DNA of 64,000 bases from Buxus sempervirens (GCA_947561395.2 OX387187.1:23851829-23915828); one strand, 5' to 3'; positions 33,616-46,384 are shown, numbered from the stretch's first letter. Notes: generated from the letters alone by a model not told the origin. Translations and numbers: made by a program.

Positions 33616-36600
33616 TGTCAGCACCTCATTTTTGCACCCCCAAAAATGAAAGAATAAAACCCTAATTGAAAAAGTCAAACCTAAAGGGGGCAAAAATTTG
33701 ACTTTTTGATTGGGTGCAAATTGACCACCAAGCTTTATACCATTGGAAAGAGGGCTTCGATACGATTCTAAAGCAACTAAGTTTGCTCAAATCGGAGTCC
33801 GGATAAAGAAGTTATGGGCTGGTCAAACCTAGAATTAGCAGAAATCGACTTTCTGCAAAACCCCGGATCAGCTGTCCAAATTGGTCCTAGCGGAAAGAGC
33901 ATCTCGACACGATTCCAACGCAACCAAATTTGTTGGAATCGGAGTCCCGGATAGAGAGATATGAGCAAAACCGGCTCCAGGGTAGCAGTTTTGCACTTCT
34001 GCTAAAAGTCCGAATTTGCTGCAAAACTCTGGCTCAGTGGATAGAGAATCTCGCACTGATTCCAACGCCACTAAGTTTGCTAAAATCATACACCAAATGA
34101 AAGAGATATGAGCAGTCAAAGTTTCGGAAAATTTGCACATGTGGCAAAAACAGCAAAAAGAAAAGAATCTTCAATTAAAATAATAATATTTTCATACAAC
34201 ACCTAATTAAGAGGTTTAAAATAAAGGAAAAAAGAAAATAAAAAACCAAAGCACGCATGTGCTCAAAAACCAAAACAAAGATCTAAATAAAATAATAAGA
34301 AAATCTAAAAATATCAAGTAATTTAGATAATTAGAAAATGATAGATATTAAGAAATAATAAAATATTCAACATAATTTGCTCATGGGGAATACGTGTCCC
34401 CTATGAGCTCATGGATGAGCTCATGGGGGATAGGTGTCCCCAAAGCAATTATTAGTCTTTTTAAAAAATGAGGATGCTATGAAAAATAATTAAGTTTTAG
34501 TCATGGGGTATAATGACACTTCATTAGCCCATTTTTGAGGGGGTCAGCTCATTTTCTTCTCTAACCTATCTCTCCCACCTCTCTCCCCTCATTCACCCCT
34601 CCATCCCATGGCTGGCCTCCCTTCTCTCTTCCTCCTTGATCCCCACTCAAGAAAAGTTGGTTGCCCCTTAGCCTCTCCACTTTCTCCACTCTCTTCAGTC
34701 CGAACCCCTTTCTCCATCCTTTCAAGTCTTAAACCCCATCCAAATCTTGCTCAAACCATTCTCCACCCTTCTCTCTTCATCTCAAGCAAAAAGAAGGGTC
34801 TTGAAGGAGTTCTTGGAAGGAGGAAGGTGCTGTCCTAAAGCTATTTTGCTGCGAAAGGGAGCCAAGCTCATCTCTATTAAGGGTTTAAACCCTCAAGGTG
34901 AGCTCCTTTGTATATTTATTTAACATATTTGAAGGTATATGAAATCTAAGTTATTTTATTTTTCTTTCACCATATATCTACTGTTTTAATATATCATGAT
35001 ATGTTTGTTCATCTCTCTTACTTTCTCCTCTTTTATACATGCAAACAACCCCTCCATGGCAAGGGAAAGTGTTCGGTAAGTTAAGGAGAGAAAGAGAGGT
35101 CTTTTTATGTAATTTTAAGTGTCTTTAAGCTGCTGTTTTTGCTATGATATTCTTTTCCTTTAATAGGGGAGTATGTTCCCTTTTATCTCAATCTAATGTA
35201 TCCCACGTATAACCCCCTTTTATCCTTTCACTAGTTGTTTTCTTTTCTTAGTTCAAATAAGTGGCTTAGGTTGATGTGATGATGCTATAAATTGCATGTA
35301 GTACATGTTGTGTTTCATTTTTTAGTTTACTCACATGTGGTATAGTTGTTCTTATAGACATGCATGGAATCCCTCCATCATTCATCATCATTTGGAGCAT
35401 GCATATAGATCATGCATTAAGACCATATGAGCATCTTTTGCTTACCTTTTCTTGTATGTTTTTACCGTGATTTTGTCCAATTCAAGTTGCTATTTTTTTT
35501 TGTCATATAAATTAGTGCTGCCTTCCTTTGTATATATTCCACATGCAAGCTTGTGTCGTTAGGGATTTCATGTACATGTCGGTTGTTGATTTTTTAGACG
35601 CTTTATGTATTCCACTTTTTAGTCTAACTTTGCATGCATGTAGGTTTATTCTTCAACTCCTAAACACAGAAAACACACACCCACACATTATTAGAATGAA
35701 GTATGCTTCTTTGGGTCCATTTGATGATGCTTATTTACTCATGTGTGGTTGCTGATTTTTTTTTAAGGTAAAGAAGAAGCCAAAACAGGGACACTTAAGT
35801 CCCCATTTCTTCGATGGAATTGGTACAAAAGAAGGAAGAGGCAACCCCCAGTCTTCTTCCATTTTGTTCATTTTTATATCCTTCAAAAGAGGGTCATAAG
35901 CCTCCATTTGAACCACTGTGGGCCCAGACAGACCCCAAGCATGCCCTAAAGTATCGGGAATCTGTTTCTTGTAGAAAGAGGTTAAAAAATTGATTTTTCA
36001 GGTTTACTGAAAGCTCAGGTCGGCAAACAGGTTTTCTGTGAATAACCGAAAACTTATTTTGGTTAAACCAGAAAGTATAATGTGATCGAATATAATTTTC
36101 GGTCATGTTGTATCTCTGTTTAACCGAAATATATTTTCGGTTATTCTTAAAGAATGTCAAAAAATGGATTTTTAAGCCTTTGGTTTGTTTATTAATTGTT
36201 TTAATGAGACCAGGTGAACCAGTAGGGTTTCCAGGTCGACCGGAAACCCAAAAATGAGCCTTGGGCCTTCCATGCCCAACTTGATGCACTGTGAGCCTTC
36301 CAACGGGGCCCGCATCCAGTCCAGTCCAAACCAAAGCCCGTTTCGTTAACGGGTCTAAGGCCATTTGGTTAATTGCCTGTGGGTCAACACCAAGCTCGAT
36401 GGGCCCTTAAAAAGCTTGAACCCATTAACTATTGTAAATAAAATTAAATCCAAAAGTCAAATAACTTGATCCAATAAAGGTTACCCAATAACCTTAGTTG
36501 GGCCTTGGGCTTGACTTAAAGCCCAACTTGGCAACCAATGGGCCTTCCAACGGGGCCCACATCCGACCCACTTCACTTAAATGGCTAAAAAGATAAAAAT

Positions 36601-36885
36601 GAATAAAAGGGACTTACACCTGCAAAGGTCCCTACCAAACTAAATCTGATACATGCTGGACTAGGATCAGGGTGAGGAAACTGAGTTGACTCGAACCAGG
36701 GAGACCCGAGGGACCCGTCAACCGACGGGGCGGACCAGGGTGTCTTCGGACTTCCCCGGACCGTAACCGAGACCTTAGCCGGAATCTCTAAAAAGCCGCA
36801 GACCATCCCAGTAGACCTGTATAGGCACCCAGGTGTCTGCCTGCACCCCATCAGGCAGTGACGACTCCGATACCTTCCCATTTTA
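33616..36885 (+). mobile_element. Solo LTR D2 (TGTAAGCACC family, divergent)
   Basis: It starts TGTCAGCACCTCATTTTTGC. The 3' edge is placed by the return of the RNase H frame (VAPYWDV) near 36889. The flanks ACAGT and TTAGT match at only three of five bases and the end lacks CA, so the right edge may have mutated or lie a few bases off. It has a leader, a donor CTCAAG|GTGAGC at 34898, a palindrome array at 36002-36145, the GGCCTTCCAACGGGGCC element twice (near 36295 and 36541) and the GCCTGCACCCCATCAGGC end hairpin. Confidence 0.78.
36002..36145 (+). repeat. 27-bp palindrome array, LTR D2
   Basis: Units at about 36002, 36041, 36081 and 36119 (39, 40 and 38 bp apart). The first keeps a GCTCAGGTCGG centre nearly identical to LTR B's first unit. 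The others have AACCGAAA ... TTTCGGTT arms (21-bp inner palindromes). Confidence 0.75.
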
Positions 36886-38555
36886 GTGTGGCACCTTACT
36901 GGGATGTGCGCACTGCAGTAAAGCTGAGATTTCAATGCACAAAGAACATTGCAGAGTACGAAGCATGTATAATGGGGTTGCAAGCTGCTCTAGACCATGA
37001 AGTAGAGGAACTTGACGTATGCGGAGATTTGAGTCTTATCATCTTCCAAACAACCGGTGAATGGAAAACTAAAGATCACAAATTGATCCCATATCACCAG
37101 TATTTGGAAGAAATAAGCACCAAATTTACTCGAATTTCCTTCAGCTATATGCCAAGGGCCAAAAATCAATTTGCAGATGCTTTAGCGACATTGCCTTCAA
37201 TGATCAGTATTCCACAAGGAGTAGATATCAAACCACTAGAAATTGAAGTCAGAGATGAAGCGGCTTATTGTCTTGTTCCAGAAGGAATACCCGGAGAAGA
37301 AGTACCATGGTTCCATGATATTTGGAAATTCTTGAATGATCGGAGTCTTCCAGAAAATGCTACCTCTACTGAGAAAAGGGCAATACAGAGATTAGCAGGA
37401 CAATTCTTACTGAGTGGTGGGCAGCTATACAAGAGATCACATAATGATATCCTACTTAGATGTGTTGCCAAGGCTGAGTCAGAAAGGTTGATTGAGACTG
37501 TACATGGAGGAGTCTGTGGACCCCATATGAACATGCACATGCTTGCAAAGAAGATTCTGTGATTGGGATACTATTGGTCAACGATGGAGCACGATTGCTG
37601 TATACATGTGAAGAGGTGTCATCTGTGTCAAATATATGTGGATAACAAGCATGCACCACCAAGTGAGCTACACAACATGATCTCACCATGGCCTTTTTCC
37701 ATGTGGGGGATAGATGTCATTGGCATGATCTCCCCAAAGGCATCAAATGGGCACAGATTCATTCTGGTGGCAATCGATTATTTCATCAAGTGGGTTGAAG
37801 CAGCTTCATATGCAAATATCACAAGCAACCATGTTCTTAAGTTTTTGAAGCACAATATCATTTGTCGCTATGGTCTGCCAAATGCCATAGTATCAGACAA
37901 TGCTTCAAATATTAAGAACAAGGATATGAAGAAGTTGTGTGAGCAGTTTCAAATCACCCATCACAAGTCAGCTCCGTACAGACCAAAGATGAATGGGGCA
38001 ATAGAAGCAGCAAATAAGAATATAAAGAAGATAATTCAGAAAATGGTAGTAAGTTACAGAGATTGGCATGAAATGCTACCACTTGCTCTACATGCCTACA
38101 GGACCTCAATCCAGACTTCTACTGGGGCAACCCCGTATTCCATAGTTTATGGAATGGAAGCAGTTTTAGCTGTTGAAGTTGACATCCCATCACTGAGAGT
38201 GCTAATGGAAGTAGAATTGGAAGAAGCTAAATGGATACAGTCAAGACATGATCAACTCAATCTGATAGAGGAAAAGCGTTTGAAGGCGCTTTGTCATGGC
38301 TAGTTGTATCAGAAGAGAATGCCCAGGGCTTACAATAAGAAGGTGAAGCCCAGAACTTTCCAAGAAGGAAATTTGGTTTTAAAGAAAATTTTACCATTTT
38401 TGGAAGACCCTTGCGGTAAGTTCAAGCCAAACTGGGAAGGACCTTATGTTGTCAAGAAGGTCCTATCAGGGGGTGCACTCATCTTAATAGAAATGGATGG
38501 AAAAGATTTTCTTGAGCCAATTAACTCTGATACAGTAAAAATGTATTTTCCTTGA
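36886..38555 (+). pseudogene. E RNase H end and integrase
   Basis: RNase H resumes with CTKNIAEYEACIMGL and GDLSLI and ends at NQFADALATL. Then comes integrase: a zinc-binding part with CHLCQ (His pair near 37505-37540), core Asp in WGIDVIG (about 37712), Asp in VSDNASNI (about 37895), Glu in GAIEAANKN (about 38003), and a C-terminal KFKPNWEGPYVVKKVLSGGA motif. It ends at 38555 with no chromodomain. Stops at 37560 (TGA, from CGA) and 38301 (TAG, from CAG) break an otherwise open frame; both fit C-to-T change. Confidence 0.9.
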
Positions 38556-39519
38556 TTGAATATTACTAGGAAATGATCCGAGGCCATTTTTCTTTATTTC
38601 CCAAGATTTTAATCCCTAGTCTAGCCAAGTCGAGCCTGTTCGTTTCTTTGATAAACCTAAACTGGGACTTACAGTTTCATACTTGGGCAAAGCTAATTGG
38701 GGCAAGAAACAAAAGAAAAAAGGGAAAGAAAAGAAAAAAAAGGGAAAAAAGAAGAAGCAAGGAATAGTGGCAAATGAAAGCCAAGTGCAAAAAGAAAAGA
38801 AATCAACAAAGTTTGGGGAATCATGGTTATATGCATCATGACTGTAAGTCCAGTTGACCTATTTTCATGATTGAAAAATTTTGAGCCTTTAACGCCCTTT
38901 CTTTCATAAACCGAGCCTAGCCTTTATTTCGTCCTATTTATAAGCCCTCGATGATTTTAGTGTAATCTTTCAATGTTCAGAGTAAAGATTGGTGATGACA
39001 GAATGCAAAAGCCAGCCCTAGTGAAAACCGTAACTAGTGCTAGAGGCAATATTGGCAAGAAAAAAGAAAAAAAAGAAAAGAAAAAAATGGAATCGGAGGT
39101 TGAGTTGATCATGTTGTCCAAACTTGAAGTGAAATCAGTATGAGCACAGGAGATGGAACAGATTGGGAATAACGGGGTCAATTTTGGAAGAAAAGGCATT
39201 TGGGGATGACTCTAAGGGTCCTAGGATAGACAGATCTGATCTCTCCCTATTGCTTGAACCATCCTTTTCGTTATTCAACTTGATTTTAATTCCTTTAATT
39301 ATGTGTGATTAAGTGTTTTGGACCAAACTTTAAAAAAAAATTATATTTTGGCTAGTGATGAGAAATCAAATACTTTTCATAAAACCTTTGTTTTTACAAG
39401 CATCTGAGAATTCTGAGGTCAATAGTATAAAATCTATTTTTAAATTAAATCCTTTGTCTTTCCACTATTGGAGTTTACTTTTGAACAAAGGTATGAAAAA
39501 AGAAGAAATGCAGTAAAAG
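38556..39519. other. Gene-poor spacer of E with purine tracts
   Basis: No supported gene. The plus strand has A/G-only tracts at about 38707-38758 and 39058-39090 between the end of integrase and the antisense gene. They could be polypurine-tract-like or introns of antisense transcripts; neither is shown. Confidence 0.5.
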
Positions 39520-39522
39520 GAG

Positions 39523-40424
39523 CTAGTCTCTATCTTCCAGCCGCTCCTCAAGCTCCCGAATCTGAGCCACCTGAGCCGCAATAATCCTAGAAGCTCCCTT
39601 TGCATCCGGGTCACTCAAAAAGGAGATGACCTCATTTGAAAGTGCTTGCTTGATCCGCATACTTCTAAGGCTAGCTAAAGCATCCTGGTGCTTCTGCCGT
39701 ATCACTCAGACTTCAAAGCAACGAACCTGCCTTTGCTCCTCAAGCTTCTCTTCCAAAGCAATGCGGCGAGACACCTGCTCGGCAAGTTGCCTCTCCAGAT
39801 TAAGGCCTCGTATCCTAAGTTCTTGGGCCTCTTGTACCCAAATTTGTTGAAGCCATTTGTGAGATGCTCTCTCAAAAACCAGTGTGTCTTCGTAAGTGGG
39901 TGCAAGAACAGTAGGAGGATCCTCTGGTACTGGGGCATGACTTTGAACCTGCTCTCTGATCCAGAAAAGGTAGTCCTTCACATGTGACTCAGAAAAGACT
40001 AGGCCCCTCATGAAGCGCACGTAGGACCATTCCTTCATCAACCGAGCACATAGCCCCATGGTGGCTGGTGTAAGTGGTCCCAGGAAGTCCTCATATCCAT
40101 TTGGGATCATGATCCCCTGAGTCCCTCCAAGTTGCCAAAGGACCCTCAAAGGAAGGTAGAGAACAGCAGATCTCAAGCCTACTAGAACCATGAAGTTCCT
40201 GTCTCTGAAGCTGATCATCGTCTCGGGGTTTAGCTGATAAGTGCTAGGCTATCTCACCTGATCATCCTGGAGAGTGCCCAAGAAAGTGAACCAACCCTGC
40301 TTGCCGCCTTGGATGTTAGGACATCCCTTGTTACTCATCAAAACAAGAACTTTCAATCTTGTGGAAAAGCGTCAATCAATCATCTCGATCTGACTCAGAT
40401 GGTCAAGTAACCAAAGTTGCAAAA
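39523..40424 (-). pseudogene. Antisense gene of E (DUF7745-like), C-terminal exon
   Basis: Minus strand. It starts near 40424 with LWLLDHLSQIEMI and contains WFTFLGTL, FMVLVGLRSAVLYLPLRVL and QLGGTQGIMIPNGYEDFLGP, which resembles the end of the plant DUF7745 / mobile-domain-like proteins. A coiled coil follows (LNLERQLAEQVSRRIALEEK; IAAQVAQIRELEERLEDRD) to the stop at 39523. In-frame stops at about 40375, 40243 and 39704 fit single transitions. Antisense ORFs 3' of pol are known in the Tat lineage. Function unknown. Confidence 0.65.
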
Positions 40425-40553
40425 AGAGGGAGTATTTCAGTTTATTTTAGCTTCACAAGAAAGTTGTAAAAAGAAAAAAAAGAAAAAAAGGAAAAAAGAG
40501 AAAAGAAAAAGAAAAAAAAAGAAAAAAAAAAGAAAAAGAAAAGAGATTTTACT
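40425..40553 (-). other. Predicted intron of the antisense gene
   Basis: The minus strand has CTACAA|GTAAAATC, then about 80 nt of almost pure pyrimidine (plus-strand purine tract at 40465-40545), then CCCTCTTTTTGCA before the next conserved coding block. The acceptor AG appears mutated to GCAA. This explains a long purine tract that would otherwise look like simple repeat. Confidence 0.5.
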
Positions 40554-41007
40554 TGTAGGATAAGGGCACAAGCGAGAAAGCGCTTCTTCTTCTTGAAATA
40601 GCAGTCAATCAAGGCTTGATACATCTCTGCCAAGATCATAGGGGCTAATCTCTCACCCTCCTTAACCTGGAATATGACTGAAATGAGAGCCAGGTCAACC
40701 TCATCATCACCCGGTGGAAAAAGTAGCTGGTTGACCACTATCAAAGTCAAAGCATTAAACCGGGCTTGCCGGTCTTCACCCCTTAAGAGTTTTTCAGTCA
40801 AAAAAAGTCTTGGATAGGGTCAGCAATGTTTTAGAGTCCCCTAGGTCCTTCTTCCCTATACCCAAAAAAGTGGAAGCTTCCTTTTTGTAGCTAGGCTGAA
40901 GAGGCGGGTTCACCACTTTCTTTGAGAATCTCAGGCTAAGGATTGTTTCAATCTCATCAACTATAGGGGTCATCTCTTTATCACCAAATCTAAAAATATT
41001 TAACTAA
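40554..41007 (-). pseudogene. Antisense gene of E (DUF7745-like), middle exon part
   Basis: Minus strand, continuing from 62760 across LTR D3: NIFRFGDKEMTPIVDEIETI, then RGEDRQARFNALTLIVVNQL and EVDLALISVIFQVKEGERLA, ending FLACALILQ at the predicted intron. This order (FRFGDxEMTPxxxE, then the helical block) is that of DUF7745 proteins. A one-base frame slip lies in the T-run at about 40801-40807. Confidence 0.65.
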
Positions 41008-41659
41008 TGTGCGCATGGGAAATCGCACGGCGGGGCGTACGGATTCTCGTGCGTGCCTTCGAGAGGGTAAAATGGTTATTTGGAGTTGCCACCGCCTGAT
41101 GGGGTGTAGGCGGACACCTGGGTGCCTAAGCTTGTTGATTGGGCTGGTCTGCAGCTTGAGATTCTAGGTAAGGTCTTGGTTGCTATAACGCCCCAGATCT
41201 GAGTTACGTAGCGAAACCGTAACTCATCTCCAAGGGTTATCTTTTCCATCCAAGATCGATATACCAGAGTGAAGGAGAACATGAAATGACCAATATTCTA
41301 CTAAACCAGAGTTAACTACATCACCAGACTGAATAAAAATACAGTATCCCAACTCTCAACTTACATAAATCAAGCATCTACCCATTGGTATCGTCCTTGC
41401 TAGGATCTGAAAACAAAACCGGTAAAAACAAAACACGCGTGAGACTAACGTCCCAGTAAGTAGCACAATGCATGATAAAAATAGTTTAGGCAAATCTTTA
41501 AAACAATTCAGTAACATGCTTATATACTATACGATCAATCTCTAACAAAATCATGCGAAAAGGCATTTCATTCTCATGTAAACAATACTTGAACTTTACG
41601 GATTCTTAAATCATAAACCAATAAACTCAGATTAAACCAAACTCACTACAAAAAATTTG

Positions 41660-42080
41660 ATTTTTACTGGCGGTAGAGTCCCGCTGGGAAAGGTCAAATT
41701 ACCGCCGTTAAAGTTTTAACGGTGGTATATTCTACCGCCGCTTAATATGGAGCAGCTAAACGAATCAGCGATGCCTTCAACGGCGGTAGAAAAATTACCG
41801 CCACTATTTCGGAGAAATAGGTGGCGGGAATTTAACGGCGGTCATTACCGCCGTTAAATTGCATTTTTACCGGCGGGTATTACTGCCGCTTAATAAGAAA
41901 TTTTTAACGGCGGTAGCAGTTACCGCCGCGAATATCATCCATTAGCGGCAGTCGTTACCGCCGCTAATAACCTCACGTGCTCCTATATTCCTTTAGCGGC
42001 GGTAGTTACCGCCGCTAATAATGTGTATAGGTAAATGCGACTCTGGTTTTAAGCGGCGGTAATTACCGCCGCTAAAAGCC
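41660..42080. repeat. CACTA left subterminal repeats
   Basis: About ten copies, in both orientations, of ACCGCCGCTAA / TTAGCGGCGGTAA, several paired as hairpins (e.g. TAGCGGCGGTAGTTACCGCC at about 41995-42018). In En/Spm such repeats bind the TnpA-type protein. Confidence 0.88.
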
Positions 42081-42462
42081 CTTACCTGCATATACAAAAA
42101 CCATAATTAGGTGGACCGAAAATCCTGTAAAATATCTCATTTCGTAGCAAATTTTATAACAAATGGAGCAAAACAATTACAAAGAAGAAAGTGAATTAAA
42201 AGAAATTCTAATAAAATTAAAATACTCTGAACATTCATGTCATATAAATTAAACTAAAGAACAGTAAATTAATGGTTTCCATTAACAAGTGAAATTGCAA
42301 CTGGTATCAATTTAATAGCCCTGCATGAAAATAACAATGAATCATGCGTTAGTAAAATTATAAGTAGACAAATCAATTTAGCCAAAAAAAGTTAATATAT
42401 ATATATATAGAACCGAAGTTATCTTGTGTTACTCACCTCAAATAATAAGAATGCATGTCTGT

Positions 42463-44301
42463 CTAGCTAAAATCCCGAGGAGGACTATCATTTGCAGAAG
42501 TTTCGCCAGGAGACTATAAATTGTAAGAAAGATCATTAAGTGTGGTATTTAAATATAAAGATGATATGAATTTGTGCTATATGTATTTTTGTAAGGCATT
42601 TATATAATACCTGTGCTTGACGTTTACTCATCATGAAGTTTCTAAATTCTTCAAATTCTCTGGCATGCTGTGCAACAGTTGCTTCAATTGTTTGTCGTTG
42701 TCGCATCTCTTCTTCTAGCCACTCCTCTGTACGTTGCAATTGTTCTCGCATCCTATTAAATTCATCCATATCGACATACCGAGATGACGTACTCGAGGAT
42801 GCACTACCACCCCACAGCTTAGTGGGCGTGTGGCCTAACCCACAACACCGCACCCTGCCATGTGTGTCATGCCCCATGAGTTGAGTATATACATCATCTC
42901 GGGCTGTCGAATTTGGCGTGCCTTGTTCCATGATAGTTCGCATTTGATCCTGAAAAAAATATTTATGCAATCATTGAGTTATCAAAATAGATGCTAATAA
43001 AGTTATTTGTATGCTACAAGTATACCTACAATAAGAGGAAATAACTTACTATCTTGTCGGCTGCTTCATCATTGATTGGCGTGCCATCTTTTCGAGTATG
43101 CCTTTTTATAAAAGTCTCAGCACGGCCCGCCAATCCCTAATGAAAAAATATGGTGTTAATTGATCATAAATCATTTAAACATCCACAAGCAGAAATTAAT
43201 ACAATTGACCAGATTAAAAAGATGAAGAAATATAAAAACAAAGAACACGTGTAGAGATAAATAAAGAAAAAATAATAAAAATTTCGACGGCATCTCCCCT
43301 AAAAATAGAGGGTTGTCCAGACCAAATTGGTCTAAAATAAAGCCATTCAACCTGAAAAATAAAAAAGAATGCAAACCGTAGCATTCATATACAATCCCCA
43401 TTCACATAAATATCACATCTTATCATACAAGAAAATAGAAAAGCTACTATTCAATTTAGAAGAGATAAGAAAGCAATAAAATAAGATCATACACTATGAA
43501 AACCGATCATCAAGTTGATGAGGTGACTAGATTTATAATAGTATATCAAGACATTCATAAGTGGCCATTTGTTATACCTGTTCGTTTCTGACCCTGGCAA
43601 AGCTCTTTGTCCCAGCTGTATGATTAAGGGTCTGGTTGGCACGATTAGTTTTATTCCTTGCTGACAAGTTCTGCAACATATAATCATACAAAGTCAATAA
43701 ACAAGGATGCAGTAGCTTTATAAGACATATTAACTAATTAACAAATTACCTGGGCATTTTGTGAGTTCCAGTACTCTACTATAATTGCCCATTGCTCCTC
43801 TACCACATCTGGTGGGCGATGATTTATACGTTCAGCATTTGTTTCGTATGGATCATAATGGTTCTGCTTCAAATAGGACTTATAGTCCCTCCATTTTTTA
43901 TTTATTGATTGTAGGATAACATCACGCAACCTCTCTTCAACCTCGAACTTTTCCTACGGTGCATAACAAATTGAAATTTAAAAGTTAATACCAATTAGCT
44001 AAATATGTGGACATTTTGAGCAATGAACTACATTAAAATTTAGATTATTTACCTTTACAAGTGACCACGCTCGGTCCTTCTCCCTATCTGTGACTTCTCG
44101 CCAGCCAAAGCGATTCAAGGGTATAACACGTCCATCGCGTGCCAGTGTCCCACAAAAACTAGCCAATTTGGAGGCATTTGGTCCAATTGGCTGCCCTAAT
44201 TCATCTATATCGATGTTGAACTTTTCTTCAGGTCGAAGTTTTAGTATATCAAGGCATCTAGTAGGACCTCTACCCCTCCTAGCTGGCCCACCCTCTGCCA
44301 T
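42463..44301 (-). CDS. TnpA-like CACTA protein (Transposase_24 family), intact six-exon gene
   Basis: Minus strand. Exons: 44301-44053, 43953-43750, 43670-43578, 43136-43050, 42949-42611, 42513-42463. Every boundary is GT...AG and every intron is phase 0, giving about 340 codons without stops. It starts MAEGGPARRGRGPTRCLD and contains VIPLNRFGWREVTDREKDRA, then IINKKW-like INKKWRDYKSYLK, NHTAGTKSFARVRNEQ and RHTRKDGTPINDEA, the order typical of the plant Ptta/En/Spm family. A coiled coil (EQLQRTEEWLEEEMRQRQTI) near the end suits dimerisation. It probably binds the subterminal repeats of the element. Its integrity contrasts with the broken transposase next to it. Confidence 0.85.
43282..43400. 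repeat. CACTA internal repeat, copy 1
   Basis: AATTTCGACGGCATCTCCCC, then AAAATAGAGGGTTGTCCAGA and CCAAATTGGTCTAAAATAA. The same block recurs at about 51776-51900 and 52567-52700 with small changes, and a fragment near 51285. Copy 1 lies in an intron of the TnpA-like gene. Confidence 0.85.
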
Positions 44302-45120
44302 CTAATAAAATACACTATATGCTGTAGAAAATAAAATCATACAAGTCAATAACAATCTGATTCATCATAAACGGCTATTGTTTGTTAGTTAATTTAATAG
44401 AAGAAAATAGTGTGTCGTATTCAAGACAAAAAATGAGAATGAACATGATCACTACAATTCAAATACAATTCATTCATGGTCATCATCAGAATCCGATCCC
44501 TGTTCGTCATGAACAGGATCACTAGAAGATGTGAGCTGTTCTGTACTCGTATGAGAATGAGCATCAACTGTTGTGTCAGGTGTAAGCACCTCATTTTTGC
44601 GCTCCCGAAAAGCCAGAAATGCAAAACCCGGCTAAAAAGTCAAACCCTGAGGGGTGGAAAGTTGACCTTTTAATCAGATAAAATTTGGTTAACCTTGATC
44701 TATCCCGTTGGATAAAGGATCCCGACACGATTCCAGCGCAACTGGGTTTGCAGGAATCGGAGTCCGGATAAAGGTTCTGCGGGCAGTCAAACTTAAGGGA
44801 AGGCCAAAAGTTGACTTTTTTTCGGAATCCGTGCCAAGTGTTTAGCCCCATGTCATTAAATAGAGGGCTCCGATACGAGTTTAACACAATTGAGTTTGCT
44901 CAAATCGGAGTTCGGATGAAGGAGATATGATCTGTCGAAGTTTCCGGGTAGCAAAAGCCGGAAACTGCACACGTGGCGCAGGAACTGCACTGTGGCAGCC
45001 AACGCAGCAAAATATCTCAGGGACTAAATCTTAAATATAAAAATTTCGTACGGGCGATCCGTAGATATCAAAAAGGGTCAAATCGGTCAAGTCGAAGGGC
45101 AAATCTGTAATTTTTCGATT

Positions 45121-45357
45121 TGTATCCGGTCACATATACCGGATACACTGCCTATCCTTCATGGCCGGACTTGAAGACCGGATACATAAAGATATTCGCG
45201 CCACTTGGCCGACAGATTCGCGGCGGCATTAAATTTTGAAATGATTAAGTCATGTATCCGGCCTGAGTTGCCGGATACAAAGGGGAGCTAGTGTATCCGG
45301 ACTTCAAGTCCGGATACGAATAGGCCTTAGTGTATCCGGCCTGAGTTGCCGAATACA
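45121..45357 (+). repeat. 27-bp palindrome array, LTR M, first cluster
   Basis: Units at 45121, 45160, 45253, 45292 and 45331, each 27 bp, with arms TGTATCCGG/CCGGATACA. Neighbouring units are exactly 39 bp apart (45160 to 45253 is a gap of 93). Confidence 0.93.
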
Positions 45358-46240
45358 TTAAGTTGCCTACATAAAGCAAAACAGCAGTTCATTTCGGGGT
45401 TGGCTTTTGGTTTTTTGTTTCCCAGCTCTCTTCTCTCACCTACCCACCCCGAATCCCTCCTCTTTTACCTCTCTCAACCCTCTTTCACCTCCAAGTATAG
45501 ATAAAAGCCATCCCAGCCTTGGCCTTCTTCTCCCTTTCCTTTTTCTGGTGGAAGCAAGAAGGAAGCACTGCTGTAGCTGAGGAAAAAAGGAGTTCTAGCT
45601 GCTGTCCAGCCCCAAGGAGGTACCCATACTTTGCTCAAGAGGCCAAGAACCCTCAGGTATTGTTCCTTAACACATTGTATTCAACATATATTAAATCTAG
45701 ATTTTTCTGAAAATGTATGCTTCCATTTGTTTTCTTGTTCTTCATGGCCTTGTTTTAGCATGATCCATGCATATATTTGGTGTTCCTTCCATGGCACTAA
45801 GCCACCTATAGCATGACACCCACGTAGGGATCATTTAAGAGGCAGAAGTCCTGTCTCATATGCATTCTAATATGCTGTATTTCCTGTTTGGAGATTTAGC
45901 TTAAGGTATTTTCGGGAGGAGCATGTTCCTCCTTGGTGTGTAATCAAATGTATCCCCATGATAAGCCCCCTCCTCTCTCCTTTCTCCAAGATTTTACTTG
46001 TCTAATGCATGACTCATTCCAATATCTTATTGCTGTTTTTTTGTGTGCAAGCATGCTCCATCACCCCCAAACCCCCATTGGTTTTTGCTAGAAGAGATCC
46101 AAAAGGAGAAGCCAAGTGTGGCTTCTCCCAAATCTGAACATACATAGGCTCATCCAGGAGCCCATGAGACTCTTAAGATGTTCCTGGGAACCCCAGGAAG
46201 TCATCCCAAGTGGCAGAATACCCAAAATGGCCATTTCAGG

Positions 46241-46384
46241 GTGATCCGGCAACTCAGGCCGGATCACCTGAGGCCTAGGTATGTCCGGCAACTAAGGCCG
46301 GATAACCTAGGGCCTCTGTGTATCCGGCCACTCTGGCCGGATCACCTGTAGACCCTGTGTATCCGGCCTGAGTTGCCGGATACA
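46241..46384 (+). repeat. 27-bp palindrome array, LTR M, second cluster
   Basis: Units at 46241, 46280, 46319 and 46358, each 27 bp and exactly 39 bp apart. Arms are GTGATCCGGC/GCCGGATCAC or TGTATCCGGC; centres are AACTCAG or its complement CTGAGTT. Confidence 0.93.
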
